Positions 1-6,186 of a stretch of 8,420 bases of DNA are shown here, in pieces. This DNA is from JAFTYR01 sp964571375 (GTDB lineage Bacteria > Pseudomonadota > Gammaproteobacteria > Burkholderiales > Burkholderiaceae_F). The notes beneath the pieces were generated by a model. It did no database searches. It saw nothing but the letters and a program-made list of their open reading frames with translations, and had not been told where the DNA came from. The position numbers and the translations under genes are program-made. Position 1 is the stretch's first letter. The number at the start of each line of letters is the position of its first letter. Location: NCBI GenBank assembly GCA_964571375.1, contig CAZNBL010000054.1:1-8420 (forward strand), read 5' to 3'.

Positions 1-126
1 CACGAGCACGGTCATGATCACTGCCATGACCATCATCATGATCACAACCATCATCATGACTGCGGTTGCGGATGCGGCGGCCATCACCACCATCATCACG
101 ACGAACACTGCAGTTGCTCCGGCAAG
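1..126 (+). other. His/Cys-rich predicted metal-binding segment of LarC
   Basis: The first 42 visible codons encode 19 His, 6 Cys and 5 Asp. Two His blocks flank a CGCGCGG knot and end with HCSCSG. The segment lies ahead of the LarC1 core, whereas the short His-rich loop known in several LarC proteins is internal; a reduced version of that loop, LPHQHEH, is also present here at about residues 110-116. Such stretches typically bind or store Ni, Zn or Co in metallochaperones, so nickel buffering for cofactor maturation is a reasonable inference. Bases 13-36 and 37-60 form an imperfect 24-bp direct repeat (18 of 24 identical), which suggests growth by codon-repeat duplication. Confidence 0.7.
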
Positions 127-849
127 CCGGTTCTGACCATCCGCTCTTATTCCGGTCTCTCCGGCGACATGATCCTCTGCGGTCTGCTCCGTATGCTCGA
201 GCTCGATCAGGCTGAAATCGACAGAACGCTCGAAAGCATCCACGGCGAACTCAAGGCAACGCTTAAGCTTGAAAAGAAAGAAATCCGCCACATCAGCGGC
301 TGGCACTGCCACATCGATCTGCCGCATCAGCACGAACACCGCACTCTCAAAGATATTCTTGACATCATCCGCGCAAGCGGCATGAGCAGCGAGGGTAAGA
401 GACGCGCTGAAAAAACCTTTACTCTTCTGGCTCAGGCCGAAGGCGAAGTGCACGGCGTTCCTTTCATCGACGTTCACTTCCATGAAGTCGGTGCGCTCGA
501 CAGCATTCTTGATATCTGCCTTGCCTGCGAACTCTTCGCACGCCTTGCTCCCGAAACCTTTGTCGTCAGCCCTCTGCCGATTGCCGACGGTGTCATTCAC
601 TGCGCCCACGGTCAGATTCCGTCTCCGGCGCCTGCCGTACAGATGCTTCTAAAGGACGTTGCAGTCTGCCCGATCAATGCCAAGGGTGAAACCGTCACCC
701 CGACTGCAATTGCCCTCTTAAAGGCCAACGATGCCGTATTCGGTCAGTGGCCGTGCATGACCATCCGTAAGACAGCCCTGGTCTACGGTGACAAGGTATT
801 TGATGAAATACCGAACGGTGCGATGTTTGCCTATGACAGCGGAAAGTAA
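1..849 (+). CDS. larC: LarC-type nickel pincer cofactor nickel-insertion protein, 5'-truncated by the window edge; LarC1 domain only
   Basis: LarC installs nickel into the pincer cofactor (pyridinium thio/dithiocarboxylate mononucleotide) of LarA in the cytoplasm; in Lactiplantibacillus plantarum this is CTP-dependent. The frame is open from base 1, so the true start lies outside. Visible residues 1-42 are a His/Cys-rich segment (separate entry). From about residue 48 the LarC1 domain begins with SYSGLSGDM, matching the family's usual N-terminal FSGxSGDM motif. Then come HEHRTLKDI (114-122), VHFHEVGALDSILDI (158-172) and HGQIPSPAPA (203-212), all family hallmarks, and TPTAIALL where TPTGAALL is usual. 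The protein ends after FAYDSGK, so the C-terminal LarC2 domain is absent and larE begins at once in another frame. The His/Cys-rich stretch lies before the usual LarC start, so it is either an N-terminal tail or a linker to an upstream domain such as LarB. Family assignment is secure; the full architecture is not visible. Confidence 0.87.
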   Translation, partial: HEHGHDHCHDHHHDHNHHHDCGCGCGGHHHHHHDEHCSCSGKPVLTIRSYSGLSGDMILCGLLRMLELDQAEIDRTLESIHGELKATLKLEKKEIRHISGWHCHIDLPHQHEHRTLKDILDIIRASGMSSEGKRRAEKTFTLLAQAEGEVHGVPFIDVHFHEVGALDSILDICLACELFARLAPETFVVSPLPIADGVIHCAHGQIPSPAPAVQMLLKDVAVCPINAKGETVTPTAIALLKANDAVFGQWPCMTIRKTALVYGDKVFDEIPNGAMFAYDSGK

Positions 850-1645
850 AAACGCGCTTGAAGCACTCGGACGGGTTTTTGAAGGACTCGCCCGGGACGG
901 TGTATTTGCCATTGCATATTCCGGCGGTCTCGACAGCCGTTTTCTTTCTTTTGCCGCACAGAGACTCGGCTACAAACCGGTCCTGATGCATATCTGCGGT
1001 CCTCACATTCCGAGAAGAGAAACCGAGGAAGCGGTTGAATGGGCAAAGAAGCGCGGCCTTGAACTCCGAGTATTCGAACTCAATCCGCTTGAAGAAGAAC
1101 ACGTCGCCGCAGGCGAAAAAATGCGCTGCTACTGGTGCAAACAACGCCTGTTCCGGCACCTTCTTGAGCAGACGGACCTCACGCTGGTAGACGGAACCAA
1201 TCACTCCGATACCAAAGCCTTCCGCCCCGGCATGAAGGTACTCGAAGAACTCGGAGTCCGCTCTCCGCTCAAAGAAGCGGGACTGACCAAGCCGGCCATC
1301 CGAAGAATCGGGGCTGAACTCGGTTTCGACAATCCCGAGCAGCCGTCACGACCCTGTCTGCTGACGAGGTTCCCGTACGGATACCGAACCAGTCCGGAAC
1401 TGCTGCGATTTTTTGAAGAAAAAGAAGCGGAATTTTCCGAGATGCTCGGCGGCATGCTGCAGCGGGAAGCGAACTTCCGTATCCGCCTCGTTGAAGAGAA
1501 GCCTGTACTTCATATCCTCTCCGAGGATTTTGAAGCACTCGACGACGTACAGTACGATGCACTGAAAGAAGCAGCGACCAAAAGCGATATCACGGTCGAA
1601 CCTCAGGAAGTTCTTTCGGGATTTTTTGACAAGAAAAAAGCCTGA
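833..1645 (+). CDS. larE: ATP-dependent sulfur insertase LarE (PP-loop family), nickel pincer cofactor synthesis
   Basis: LarE adenylates the carboxylated nicotinic-acid mononucleotide made by LarB and inserts sulfur to give the pincer ligand. I take ATG 833, giving 270 residues against 276 in L. plantarum LarE; in-frame GTG 788 and ATG 803 are further upstream but deeper inside larC. The PP-loop nucleotide motif SGGLDS is at 30-35. CYWC (C99, C102) follows, and C175 in the PSRPCLLTRFPYG stretch aligns with the L. plantarum sulfur-donor Cys176. Three such cysteines are the signature of LarE homologues that use a [4Fe-4S] cluster to carry sulfur catalytically, instead of sacrificing the single cysteine; this is inferred from motif position. 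The start lies 17 bases inside the end of larC in a different frame with no clear ribosome binding site, suggesting translational coupling. The stop codon sits in the stem of the convergent larA terminator. Confidence 0.9.
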   Translation: MTAESKNALEALGRVFEGLARDGVFAIAYSGGLDSRFLSFAAQRLGYKPVLMHICGPHIPRRETEEAVEWAKKRGLELRVFELNPLEEEHVAAGEKMRCYWCKQRLFRHLLEQTDLTLVDGTNHSDTKAFRPGMKVLEELGVRSPLKEAGLTKPAIRRIGAELGFDNPEQPSRPCLLTRFPYGYRTSPELLRFFEEKEAEFSEMLGGMLQREANFRIRLVEEKPVLHILSEDFEALDDVQYDALKEAATKSDITVEPQEVLSGFFDKKKA

Positions 1646-1677
1646 CGCGCGATTCTTCTCAGAATCAGCAATCAGGC
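1634..1677 (-). terminator. Rho-independent terminator of larA, overlapping the 3' end of larE
   Basis: Read on the minus strand, GCCTGA (1677-1672) pairs with TCAGGC (1645-1640), and inside it GATTCT (1666-1661) pairs with AGAATC (1656-1651) around a four-base loop, with a 5x5 internal loop between the stems. The outer stem is followed directly by six T residues (1639-1634 complemented). This is the right arrangement for termination of larA transcription. The larE stop codon TGA (1643-1645) forms part of the stem. In the plus direction the hairpin is followed only by GTTATTG, so it is a poor terminator for larE. Confidence 0.75.
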
Positions 1678-1688
1678 GTTATTGAAAG

Positions 1689-1737
1689 ACGGCCATCGGC
1701 AACCCCGGGAACCCTTCCCAGAACCGCCGGCGGCCGT
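1689..1737. repeat. Nested 49-base inverted repeat between larE and larA, possible larE terminator
   Basis: ACGGCC (1689-1694) pairs with GGCCGT (1732-1737), CGGC (1697-1700) with GCCG (1726-1729), and GGGAA (1707-1711) with TTCCC (1715-1719) around a CCC loop. Symmetric mismatches separate the three stems. On the plus strand it is followed by a loose T-rich stretch (TTTATTCATTATCG), so it could terminate larE. On the minus strand it would lie in the larA 3' untranslated region ahead of the true terminator, where it could protect the message. Its role is inferred; the pairing is visible. Confidence 0.5.
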
Positions 1738-1751
1738 TTATTCATTATCGA

Positions 1752-3023
1752 TTATTCAACGCGGGGAACAGTCAGACTGCCTTCAGGCATCAGAATAATC
1801 TTGGCATCGGCACCGAGCTTGGCTTCGACTGCCTTCAGTGCATCTTCAACGTTTGTATAAGTACCGGCAAAGAGCATTTCCTTAGCCATTGTCGGATCCA
1901 GGCTTGTCACCAGGTGGTAGTCGGCCTTCTTCATCAGACGGGTAACGGCAAATGCCTTATTGGCACCGATCTTGAAGTTGCTTTCGAGTTCCTTTTCGAT
2001 AGCGTCCGGAGAACCGAGACGACGGCAGGTTTCTTCGAGAACCTTGGAACCGCTGCCTTCTTCACAGTCGGCAAGCAGAATCACAGCACCGCCCTGACGG
2101 ACTGCCAGTGCTGCGTTGTCCATGGTCTTCTGCATCTGATAAACGTTGATGTCCTTCGGATAACCGCCGCAGGATGCGATAACGATATCGGCTTCCTGAG
2201 GAATAACGCAGCCGTAAACCTGGTCGACGAACTTGCAGGCTTCCTTATGAGCGGCGATATAGTCACCGGCAAACATCTTCAGGAACTGATGCTGAGCGTT
2301 GAGAACACCGTTAAAGAGGAAGAGAGATCTGCCTTCAGCAAACTTTGCCACACCTTCCATCTGGTCTTCGTAGCAGGGGTTGCCTGTTGTCTTACCGAGA
2401 CCGGCTTCGGGGCTCAGCATGAAGCTGTGGTTGACGCGGACGGTTTCCATAGCTGCGCAGCCCGGAAGAATAGCCTTGCGTCCGCCGCCGTAACCGGAGA
2501 AGTAGTGGTAAACGATGGAACCGGTCATGATGACGTGGTCGACGTTGCAGAGCTGCTTATGGAACCAGAGCGGAGTACCGCGGGAAGTTTCGCCGAAGTA
2601 CTTGAAGTCTTCCAGCTTGGTAGAAATGCTGTTGTAGCACTTGACGCGGTCAACGACTTCTTTACCGACGGCAATAGCCATTTCGTCACGGGTCATTTCG
2701 CGGTGAGTACCGAGCGAGAAGACGATGTGCATATCTTCGTCTTTGACGCCGAGGCGGTTCATTTCATCAAGGAATACCGGCATGAAGTCAAAGCTGTTAG
2801 CCACACGGGTAAGGTCGTTGCAGATGAATGCAACTTTTTGACCGGGCTTAACGATTTCGCTGAGAGCGGGACGGCCGATCGGATTGTTGATAGCTTCAAG
2901 AATACCGGCCTTCACATCCTTCATCGGTTCGAAAGTTGCGGTTTCAACTTCCTTCAGAACACGGCTTTCATCGAGGGTAAATGTTTTGGTACCGCGTCCG
3001 TAGGCGAATTCATAGGTCTTCAC
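1752..3023 (-). CDS. larA: Nickel-pincer 2-hydroxyacid racemase/epimerase of the LarA family (lactate racemase-like)
   Basis: LarA interconverts the D and L forms of lactate through hydride transfer to a nickel pincer nucleotide. At 423 residues it nearly equals L. plantarum LarA (424). Residues matching the known active site are all present: D70 and R73 in NDLTR, H107 in GTHREMT, H173 in VYHYFSGYGGGRK, K183 (the lysine that carries the cofactor), H199 (the nickel ligand) in NHS, and Y295, Q296 and K299 near the C-terminal domain. The start is GTG 3023-3021, preceded seven bases away by a strong AAGGAG (3036-3031), so the non-ATG start is well supported. It is convergent with larC-larE, which make its cofactor, and has its own terminator. 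LarA homologues also racemise malate, 2-hydroxyglutarate, phenyllactate and other hydroxyacids, so lactate is the default and not a proven substrate. Confidence 0.92.
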   Translation of the reverse strand: MKTYEFAYGRGTKTFTLDESRVLKEVETATFEPMKDVKAGILEAINNPIGRPALSEIVKPGQKVAFICNDLTRVANSFDFMPVFLDEMNRLGVKDEDMHIVFSLGTHREMTRDEMAIAVGKEVVDRVKCYNSISTKLEDFKYFGETSRGTPLWFHKQLCNVDHVIMTGSIVYHYFSGYGGGRKAILPGCAAMETVRVNHSFMLSPEAGLGKTTGNPCYEDQMEGVAKFAEGRSLFLFNGVLNAQHQFLKMFAGDYIAAHKEACKFVDQVYGCVIPQEADIVIASCGGYPKDINVYQMQKTMDNAALAVRQGGAVILLADCEEGSGSKVLEETCRRLGSPDAIEKELESNFKIGANKAFAVTRLMKKADYHLVTSLDPTMAKEMLFAGTYTNVEDALKAVEAKLGADAKIILMPEGSLTVPRVE

Positions 3024-3075
3024 GGGATATCTCCTTATTTTTTTTGAAATGTCTGAGCGAGCACTCTACGAAAGG

Positions 3076-3110
3076 AAATAGTCGCACAAAAGAACAAATT
3101 ATGACTATTT
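3076..3110. promoter_or_regulatory. 8-bp inverted repeat upstream of larA, candidate operator
   Basis: AAATAGTC (3076-3083) and GACTATTT (3103-3110) are perfect inverted copies separated by 19 bases, lying 53-87 bases upstream of the larA start on the larA side of the divergent region. Read toward larA, a CATAAT hexamer resembling a -10 box lies directly inside the distal arm, but I see no good -35 for it. The symmetric arms are spaced about two and a half helical turns apart, as for a dimeric repressor or activator. It does not resemble a regulator site I can name. Structure is seen; function is inferred. Confidence 0.3.
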
Positions 3111-3303
3111 TTATAGGGTTAATGCCTATCCATATCCCATCATCTTCGCTTTTCATACCGTATCAGCCGCCTATGAGTTGCTTTTGAACCACAACTAAAA
3201 TTCAAACTTTTACTTCCTCCTATCCGCAACTTCCTGAATTCAGCCGATAAAACTATTAAAATGCCGTACTCATTACAGTTGCAACAATAAAAGGATTCTC
3301 AGT

Positions 3304-4026
3304 ATGGCTGGACATTCCAAATGGGCCAATATTCAACATAGAAAAGGCCGTCAGGATGCAAAGCGCTCCAATATTTGGACAAAACTCATTCGTGAAATCA
3401 TCGTGGCTGCCAAGCTCGGCGGCGCTGAACCCGATACCAATCCGAGACTGCGTCTGGCCCTTCTGAAGGCAAGAGGCGCCAACGTTCCGAAGGACACCGT
3501 TAAGAACGCTATTCTTAAGGGTACCGGCAAGCTCGAAGGCGTGAACTACGAAGAAATCCGCTACGAAGGCTACGGCATCGGCGGTGCAGCTCTGATGATC
3601 GACTGCACAACCGACAACCGCACCCGCACTGTTGCCGATGTCCGTCACATCCTTACCAAGGCCGGCGGCAACCTCGGTACAGACGGCAGCGTTTCCTTCA
3701 TGTTCAGACACGTCGGCTACTTCCTTTTCGCTCCCGGCCTGACCGAAGACGAAGTCATGGAAGTTGCACTCGAAGCTGGTGCTGACGACGTAATGGCCGA
3801 TGAAGAAGGCGCAATCGAAGTTGTCTGCGAACCGAATGCATTCGAAACCGTTCACAAGGCCTTCACAGAGAAGGGTTGGGAACCGGAAATGGCCGAAGTT
3901 ACCTGGAAGAGCGATTCTGAAACCGTTCTTACCGGTGAAGACGGCGAAAAGATGCAGCGTCTTCTCGACAATCTCGAAGACCTCGACGACGTTCAGCAGG
4001 TTTACACCACTGCTGTGATCGAGTAA
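3304..4026 (+). CDS. yebC: YebC/PmpR/TACO1-family translation factor (DUF28)
   Basis: The 240-residue protein has the family's usual length and its unmistakable opening, MAGHSKWANIQHRKG, followed by Asp-Ala-Lys-Arg and a basic helix. Further family signatures are GTGKLEGVNYEEIRYEGYG and, at the end, LDDVQQVYTTAVIE. Family members are cytoplasmic; they were first described as DNA-binding regulators, and more recent work links them to relief of ribosome stalling at proline-rich stretches. An AAGGA (3291-3295) sits eight bases before ATG 3304, supporting the start. It is divergent from larA and upstream of purD, an arrangement familiar in Burkholderiales. Strong use of C-ending codons is like purD and suggests high expression. 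Product family is certain; which activity dominates here cannot be read from sequence. Confidence 0.95.
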   Translation: MAGHSKWANIQHRKGRQDAKRSNIWTKLIREIIVAAKLGGAEPDTNPRLRLALLKARGANVPKDTVKNAILKGTGKLEGVNYEEIRYEGYGIGGAALMIDCTTDNRTRTVADVRHILTKAGGNLGTDGSVSFMFRHVGYFLFAPGLTEDEVMEVALEAGADDVMADEEGAIEVVCEPNAFETVHKAFTEKGWEPEMAEVTWKSDSETVLTGEDGEKMQRLLDNLEDLDDVQQVYTTAVIE

Positions 4027-4034
4027 TACCGTTG

Positions 4035-4064
4035 CAAGCCGCCCGAGGGCGGCTTGTACTTTAT
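4035..4064 (+). terminator. Likely Rho-independent terminator of yebC
   Basis: GC-rich arms CAAGCCGCCC (4035-4044) and GGGCGGCTTG (4047-4056) form a very stable hairpin (nine base pairs with a CGAG tetraloop) eight bases after the yebC stop codon. The following tract TACTTTATC is only moderately T-rich, so some read-through into purD is likely. yebC and purD may therefore be partly cotranscribed. Confidence 0.65.
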
Positions 4065-4099
4065 CAGCTCCAGAATTTTTATAAGCATTACCACCCGAA

Positions 4100-4114
4100 G
4101 CATCCGACGGATGC
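4100..4114 (+). other. Small hairpin in the purD leader
   Basis: GCATCC (4100-4105) and GGATGC (4109-4114) are separated by three bases and followed by GTTTATCCCTT, 33 bases before the purD start. It could be a weak second terminator, an attenuator or a leader structure. The hairpin is too small to class as a known riboswitch, and I see no PurR-like operator around it. Confidence 0.3.
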
Positions 4115-4147
4115 GTTTATCCCTTCAAGAAAGAGAGAAAAATACCT

Positions 4148-5425
4148 ATGAAAATCCTTGTTGTTGGCAGCGGCGGCAGAGAACACGCACTCGCATGGCG
4201 TCTGGCTAAATCGGCCGGTGCCGAAAAAGTCTATGTAGCACCGGGCAACGCCGGTACCGCACTTGACGGCAATCTAGAAAACCTCGCCATTACCGATATT
4301 AAGGAGCTTGCAGATTTTGCTACCGACAACGGCATTACCTTTACCGTTGTCGGCCCCGAAGCTCCCCTCTCCAAGGGTATTGTCGACGTATTCCGCGCAC
4401 GCGGTCTCAGAATCTTCGGACCGACTCAAGCTTCCGCTCAGCTCGAAAGCTCTAAGGACTTTGCCAAGGCATTCATGAAGCGCCACGGCATTCCGACAGC
4501 CGATTACGAAACATTCACCGACACCGAATCCGCTCATAAGTACGTGGATGAAAAGGGTGCTCCCATCGTCATCAAGGCAGACGGTCTTGCTGCCGGCAAG
4601 GGCGTGGTGGTTGCCATGACGCTTGAGGAAGCTCATGCAGCCATCGACGACATGCTCGGCGGCCACAAGTTCGGCGATGCCGGTGCACGCGTAGTGATCG
4701 AAGAATTCCTCGAAGGCGAAGAAGCCAGCTTCATCGCCATGATCGACGGTAAGAATGTTCTGCCGATGGCTACCAGCCAGGACCACAAGCGTCTTCTCGA
4801 CCGTGATATGGGCCCGAACACCGGCGGTATGGGCGCCTACTCCCCGGCTCCGGTCGTCACTCAGGAAATCCACGACATTGTCATGGAACAGATCATGCGT
4901 CCGACCGTTGAAGGTATGGCTGCCGAAGGTCATGTTTACACCGGTTTCCTCTACGCCGGCCTGATGATCGGTAAAGACAAGGAAGGCAAGACAACCGTCA
5001 AGACTCTTGAATTCAACTGCCGCTTCGGAGACCCGGAAACTCAGCCGATTATGAGCCGCTTAAAGAGCGACTTCGCCGAGCTTATCCAGGCAGGTATCGA
5101 CGGCCGTCTCAACGAAGTCACAGCAGAATGGGATTCGCGTAAGGCTCTCGGTGTAGTTCTTGCTGCCAAGGACTATCCGGAAAATCCGCGCAAGGGTGAC
5201 GTCATCACCGGCATCCCGGCTGAAACCGCAGACGCCATCACTTTCCATGCCGGTACCAAGTTCAACGACAAGAACGAACTTGTTACTTCGGGCGGCCGCG
5301 TTCTCTGCGTCGTCGGTCTCGGCGATACTCTTAAGGAAGCACGTGACCGTGCATACGACACTGCTGCCGAAATCAAATTCGACGGCATGCAGATGAGAAG
5401 CGACATCGGTTACCGCGCTCTTTAA
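4148..5425 (+). CDS. purD: Phosphoribosylamine--glycine ligase (GAR synthetase)
   Basis: PurD joins 5-phosphoribosylamine and glycine with ATP hydrolysis, the second step of de novo purine synthesis, in the cytosol. The 425 residues match the family's usual length. The N-terminal domain begins MKILVVGSGGREHALAW. The ATP-grasp core shows VIKADGLAAGKGVVVA, then EEFLEGEEAS, NTGGMGAYSP near residues 223-232, and EFNCRFGDPETQ from E288, which carries the metal-binding acidic residues. All expected motifs are intact and I see no truncation. The leader has only a weak AGAGAG (4132-4137) ten bases before the ATG. It is followed by a strong terminator, which separates it from the exported-protein gene and nadD downstream. 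Confidence 0.97.
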   Translation: MKILVVGSGGREHALAWRLAKSAGAEKVYVAPGNAGTALDGNLENLAITDIKELADFATDNGITFTVVGPEAPLSKGIVDVFRARGLRIFGPTQASAQLESSKDFAKAFMKRHGIPTADYETFTDTESAHKYVDEKGAPIVIKADGLAAGKGVVVAMTLEEAHAAIDDMLGGHKFGDAGARVVIEEFLEGEEASFIAMIDGKNVLPMATSQDHKRLLDRDMGPNTGGMGAYSPAPVVTQEIHDIVMEQIMRPTVEGMAAEGHVYTGFLYAGLMIGKDKEGKTTVKTLEFNCRFGDPETQPIMSRLKSDFAELIQAGIDGRLNEVTAEWDSRKALGVVLAAKDYPENPRKGDVITGIPAETADAITFHAGTKFNDKNELVTSGGRVLCVVGLGDTLKEARDRAYDTAAEIKFDGMQMRSDIGYRAL

Positions 5426-5440
5426 TCCTTCGCTTACAAT

Positions 5441-5473
5441 AAAGAACCGTCCCGATGGGACGGTTCTTTTTTT
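5441..5473 (+). terminator. Strong Rho-independent terminator of purD
   Basis: Perfect 13-bp arms AAAGAACCGTCCC (5441-5453) and GGGACGGTTCTTT (5457-5469) around a GAT loop lead into seven consecutive T residues (5467-5473). It lies 15 bases after the purD stop codon. It ends only 16 bases before the start codon of the next gene, leaving almost no room for a separate promoter downstream. Confidence 0.92.
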
Positions 5474-5489
5474 ATTTCCTGCTGCTTTT

Positions 5490-6170
5490 ATGCATCGATT
5501 GAGACCCTTTTTGCTTGCGCTTGTTCTCTCGGCCGCTATGCCGCTTGCCGCACAGGTGACTGCGCCGACCAACATGCCGATTCCCGAGGATTCCACTCCT
5601 CAGCCCTTCCCGTACCCGGACGGACTGGCGGAAGCGAACTTCGATCTGCCGCTCAAGCCGGCGGGTACCGTCATTCTCGGCGAAGACGAAGTCGAACTCG
5701 GCAAAACCCGTCTCTCGGAAATCACCCGTAAAACCGGAGCCTCTCTGCATCACTCAGAAAGCAGAGAGGATTACCTTTGTTTTTCCGCGCCTATTAAAAG
5801 CGCCTCTGACGAATCCGGACCCGAGCGCTACCAAAACATGTGGTTTGTACTCGGCGACCGAGGCCAGATCAGAGAAGTACGTATGGAACTCATTGCAGTC
5901 GGAGAACCTGTCTGCCGACCGTTCACACTCGACAACCATATGCCGTTGCTCGGCGGGCTTACAGTCGGAACTGAAGAAAAGGATCTTATGAGAGCTCTTC
6001 CCGTCTCTCCGATCTCCGAGAACCTTGAGAGCGGCTGGAAATACTGGTTCTCGCAACAGCCGGACAGTGAAGATACGAGCGGTATCGAGCTCAACCTCTT
6101 CGGTGTTCAGATTAAAGAAGGCAGAATTCACAGAATGATTTCGATCGTCGAAACGATCCAAAATCAGTAA
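5490..6170 (+). CDS. Unrecognised exported protein with possible tandem BLIP/SmpA-like repeats
   Basis: I do not recognise this 226-residue protein. Residues 1-21 form a classical Sec signal peptide: basic MHRLRP, hydrophobic FLLALVLSAAMPL, and likely cleavage after LAA at 21. A proline-rich linker (about 25-45) follows, so the mature protein would be periplasmic or outside. Two segments resemble each other: VELGKTRLSEITRKTG (68-83) leading to YLCF, and LTVGTEEKDLMRALPVSP (157-174) leading to GWKYWFS. This spacing recalls the GxTxxEVxxxLG...W/Y pattern of BLIP/SmpA-like domains, but that is an inference by eye. C97 and C142 are the only cysteines and could form a disulfide. There is no lipobox cysteine. 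No Shine-Dalgarno sequence precedes the ATG, which lies just past the purD terminator. It ends 16 bases before nadD and is probably cotranscribed with it. Confidence 0.75.
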   Translation: MHRLRPFLLALVLSAAMPLAAQVTAPTNMPIPEDSTPQPFPYPDGLAEANFDLPLKPAGTVILGEDEVELGKTRLSEITRKTGASLHHSESREDYLCFSAPIKSASDESGPERYQNMWFVLGDRGQIREVRMELIAVGEPVCRPFTLDNHMPLLGGLTVGTEEKDLMRALPVSPISENLESGWKYWFSQQPDSEDTSGIELNLFGVQIKEGRIHRMISIVETIQNQ

Positions 6171-6186
6171 CAGGCAGGGCTCAGCG

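Noticed and set aside
1..60. CAT-rich repeat at the left edge as a CRISPR or microsatellite
   Set aside because: The repeats are codon-phased histidine codons in an open LarC frame, with no spacer structure.
780..860. Programmed frameshift at the end of larC, as in L. plantarum
   Set aside because: The frame entered after the larC end encodes larE, not LarC2, so a shift would give a LarC-LarE fusion. I saw no convincing slippery heptamer with a downstream structure.
1914..3047. A 377-codon plus-strand open frame antisense to larA
   Set aside because: It mirrors larA, whose catalytic motifs are complete; the antisense translation shows no family motif. Long antisense frames arise here from biased codon use.
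2981..3187. Small 68-codon plus-strand frame in the larA-yebC intergenic region
   Set aside because: Its start lies inside larA antisense, it has no ribosome binding site or motif, and the region is AT-rich regulatory DNA.
3256..3855. A 199-codon minus-strand open frame across the yebC start
   Set aside because: It covers the conserved yebC coding region in antisense and has no motif of its own.
4027..4147. PurR operator or purine riboswitch before purD
   Set aside because: No PurR-like palindrome and no riboswitch core could be seen; only a small hairpin at 4100-4114 is present.
4274..4933. A 219-codon minus-strand open frame within purD
   Set aside because: It is a shadow of an intact ATP-grasp gene, with no recognisable motif and no ribosome binding site noted.
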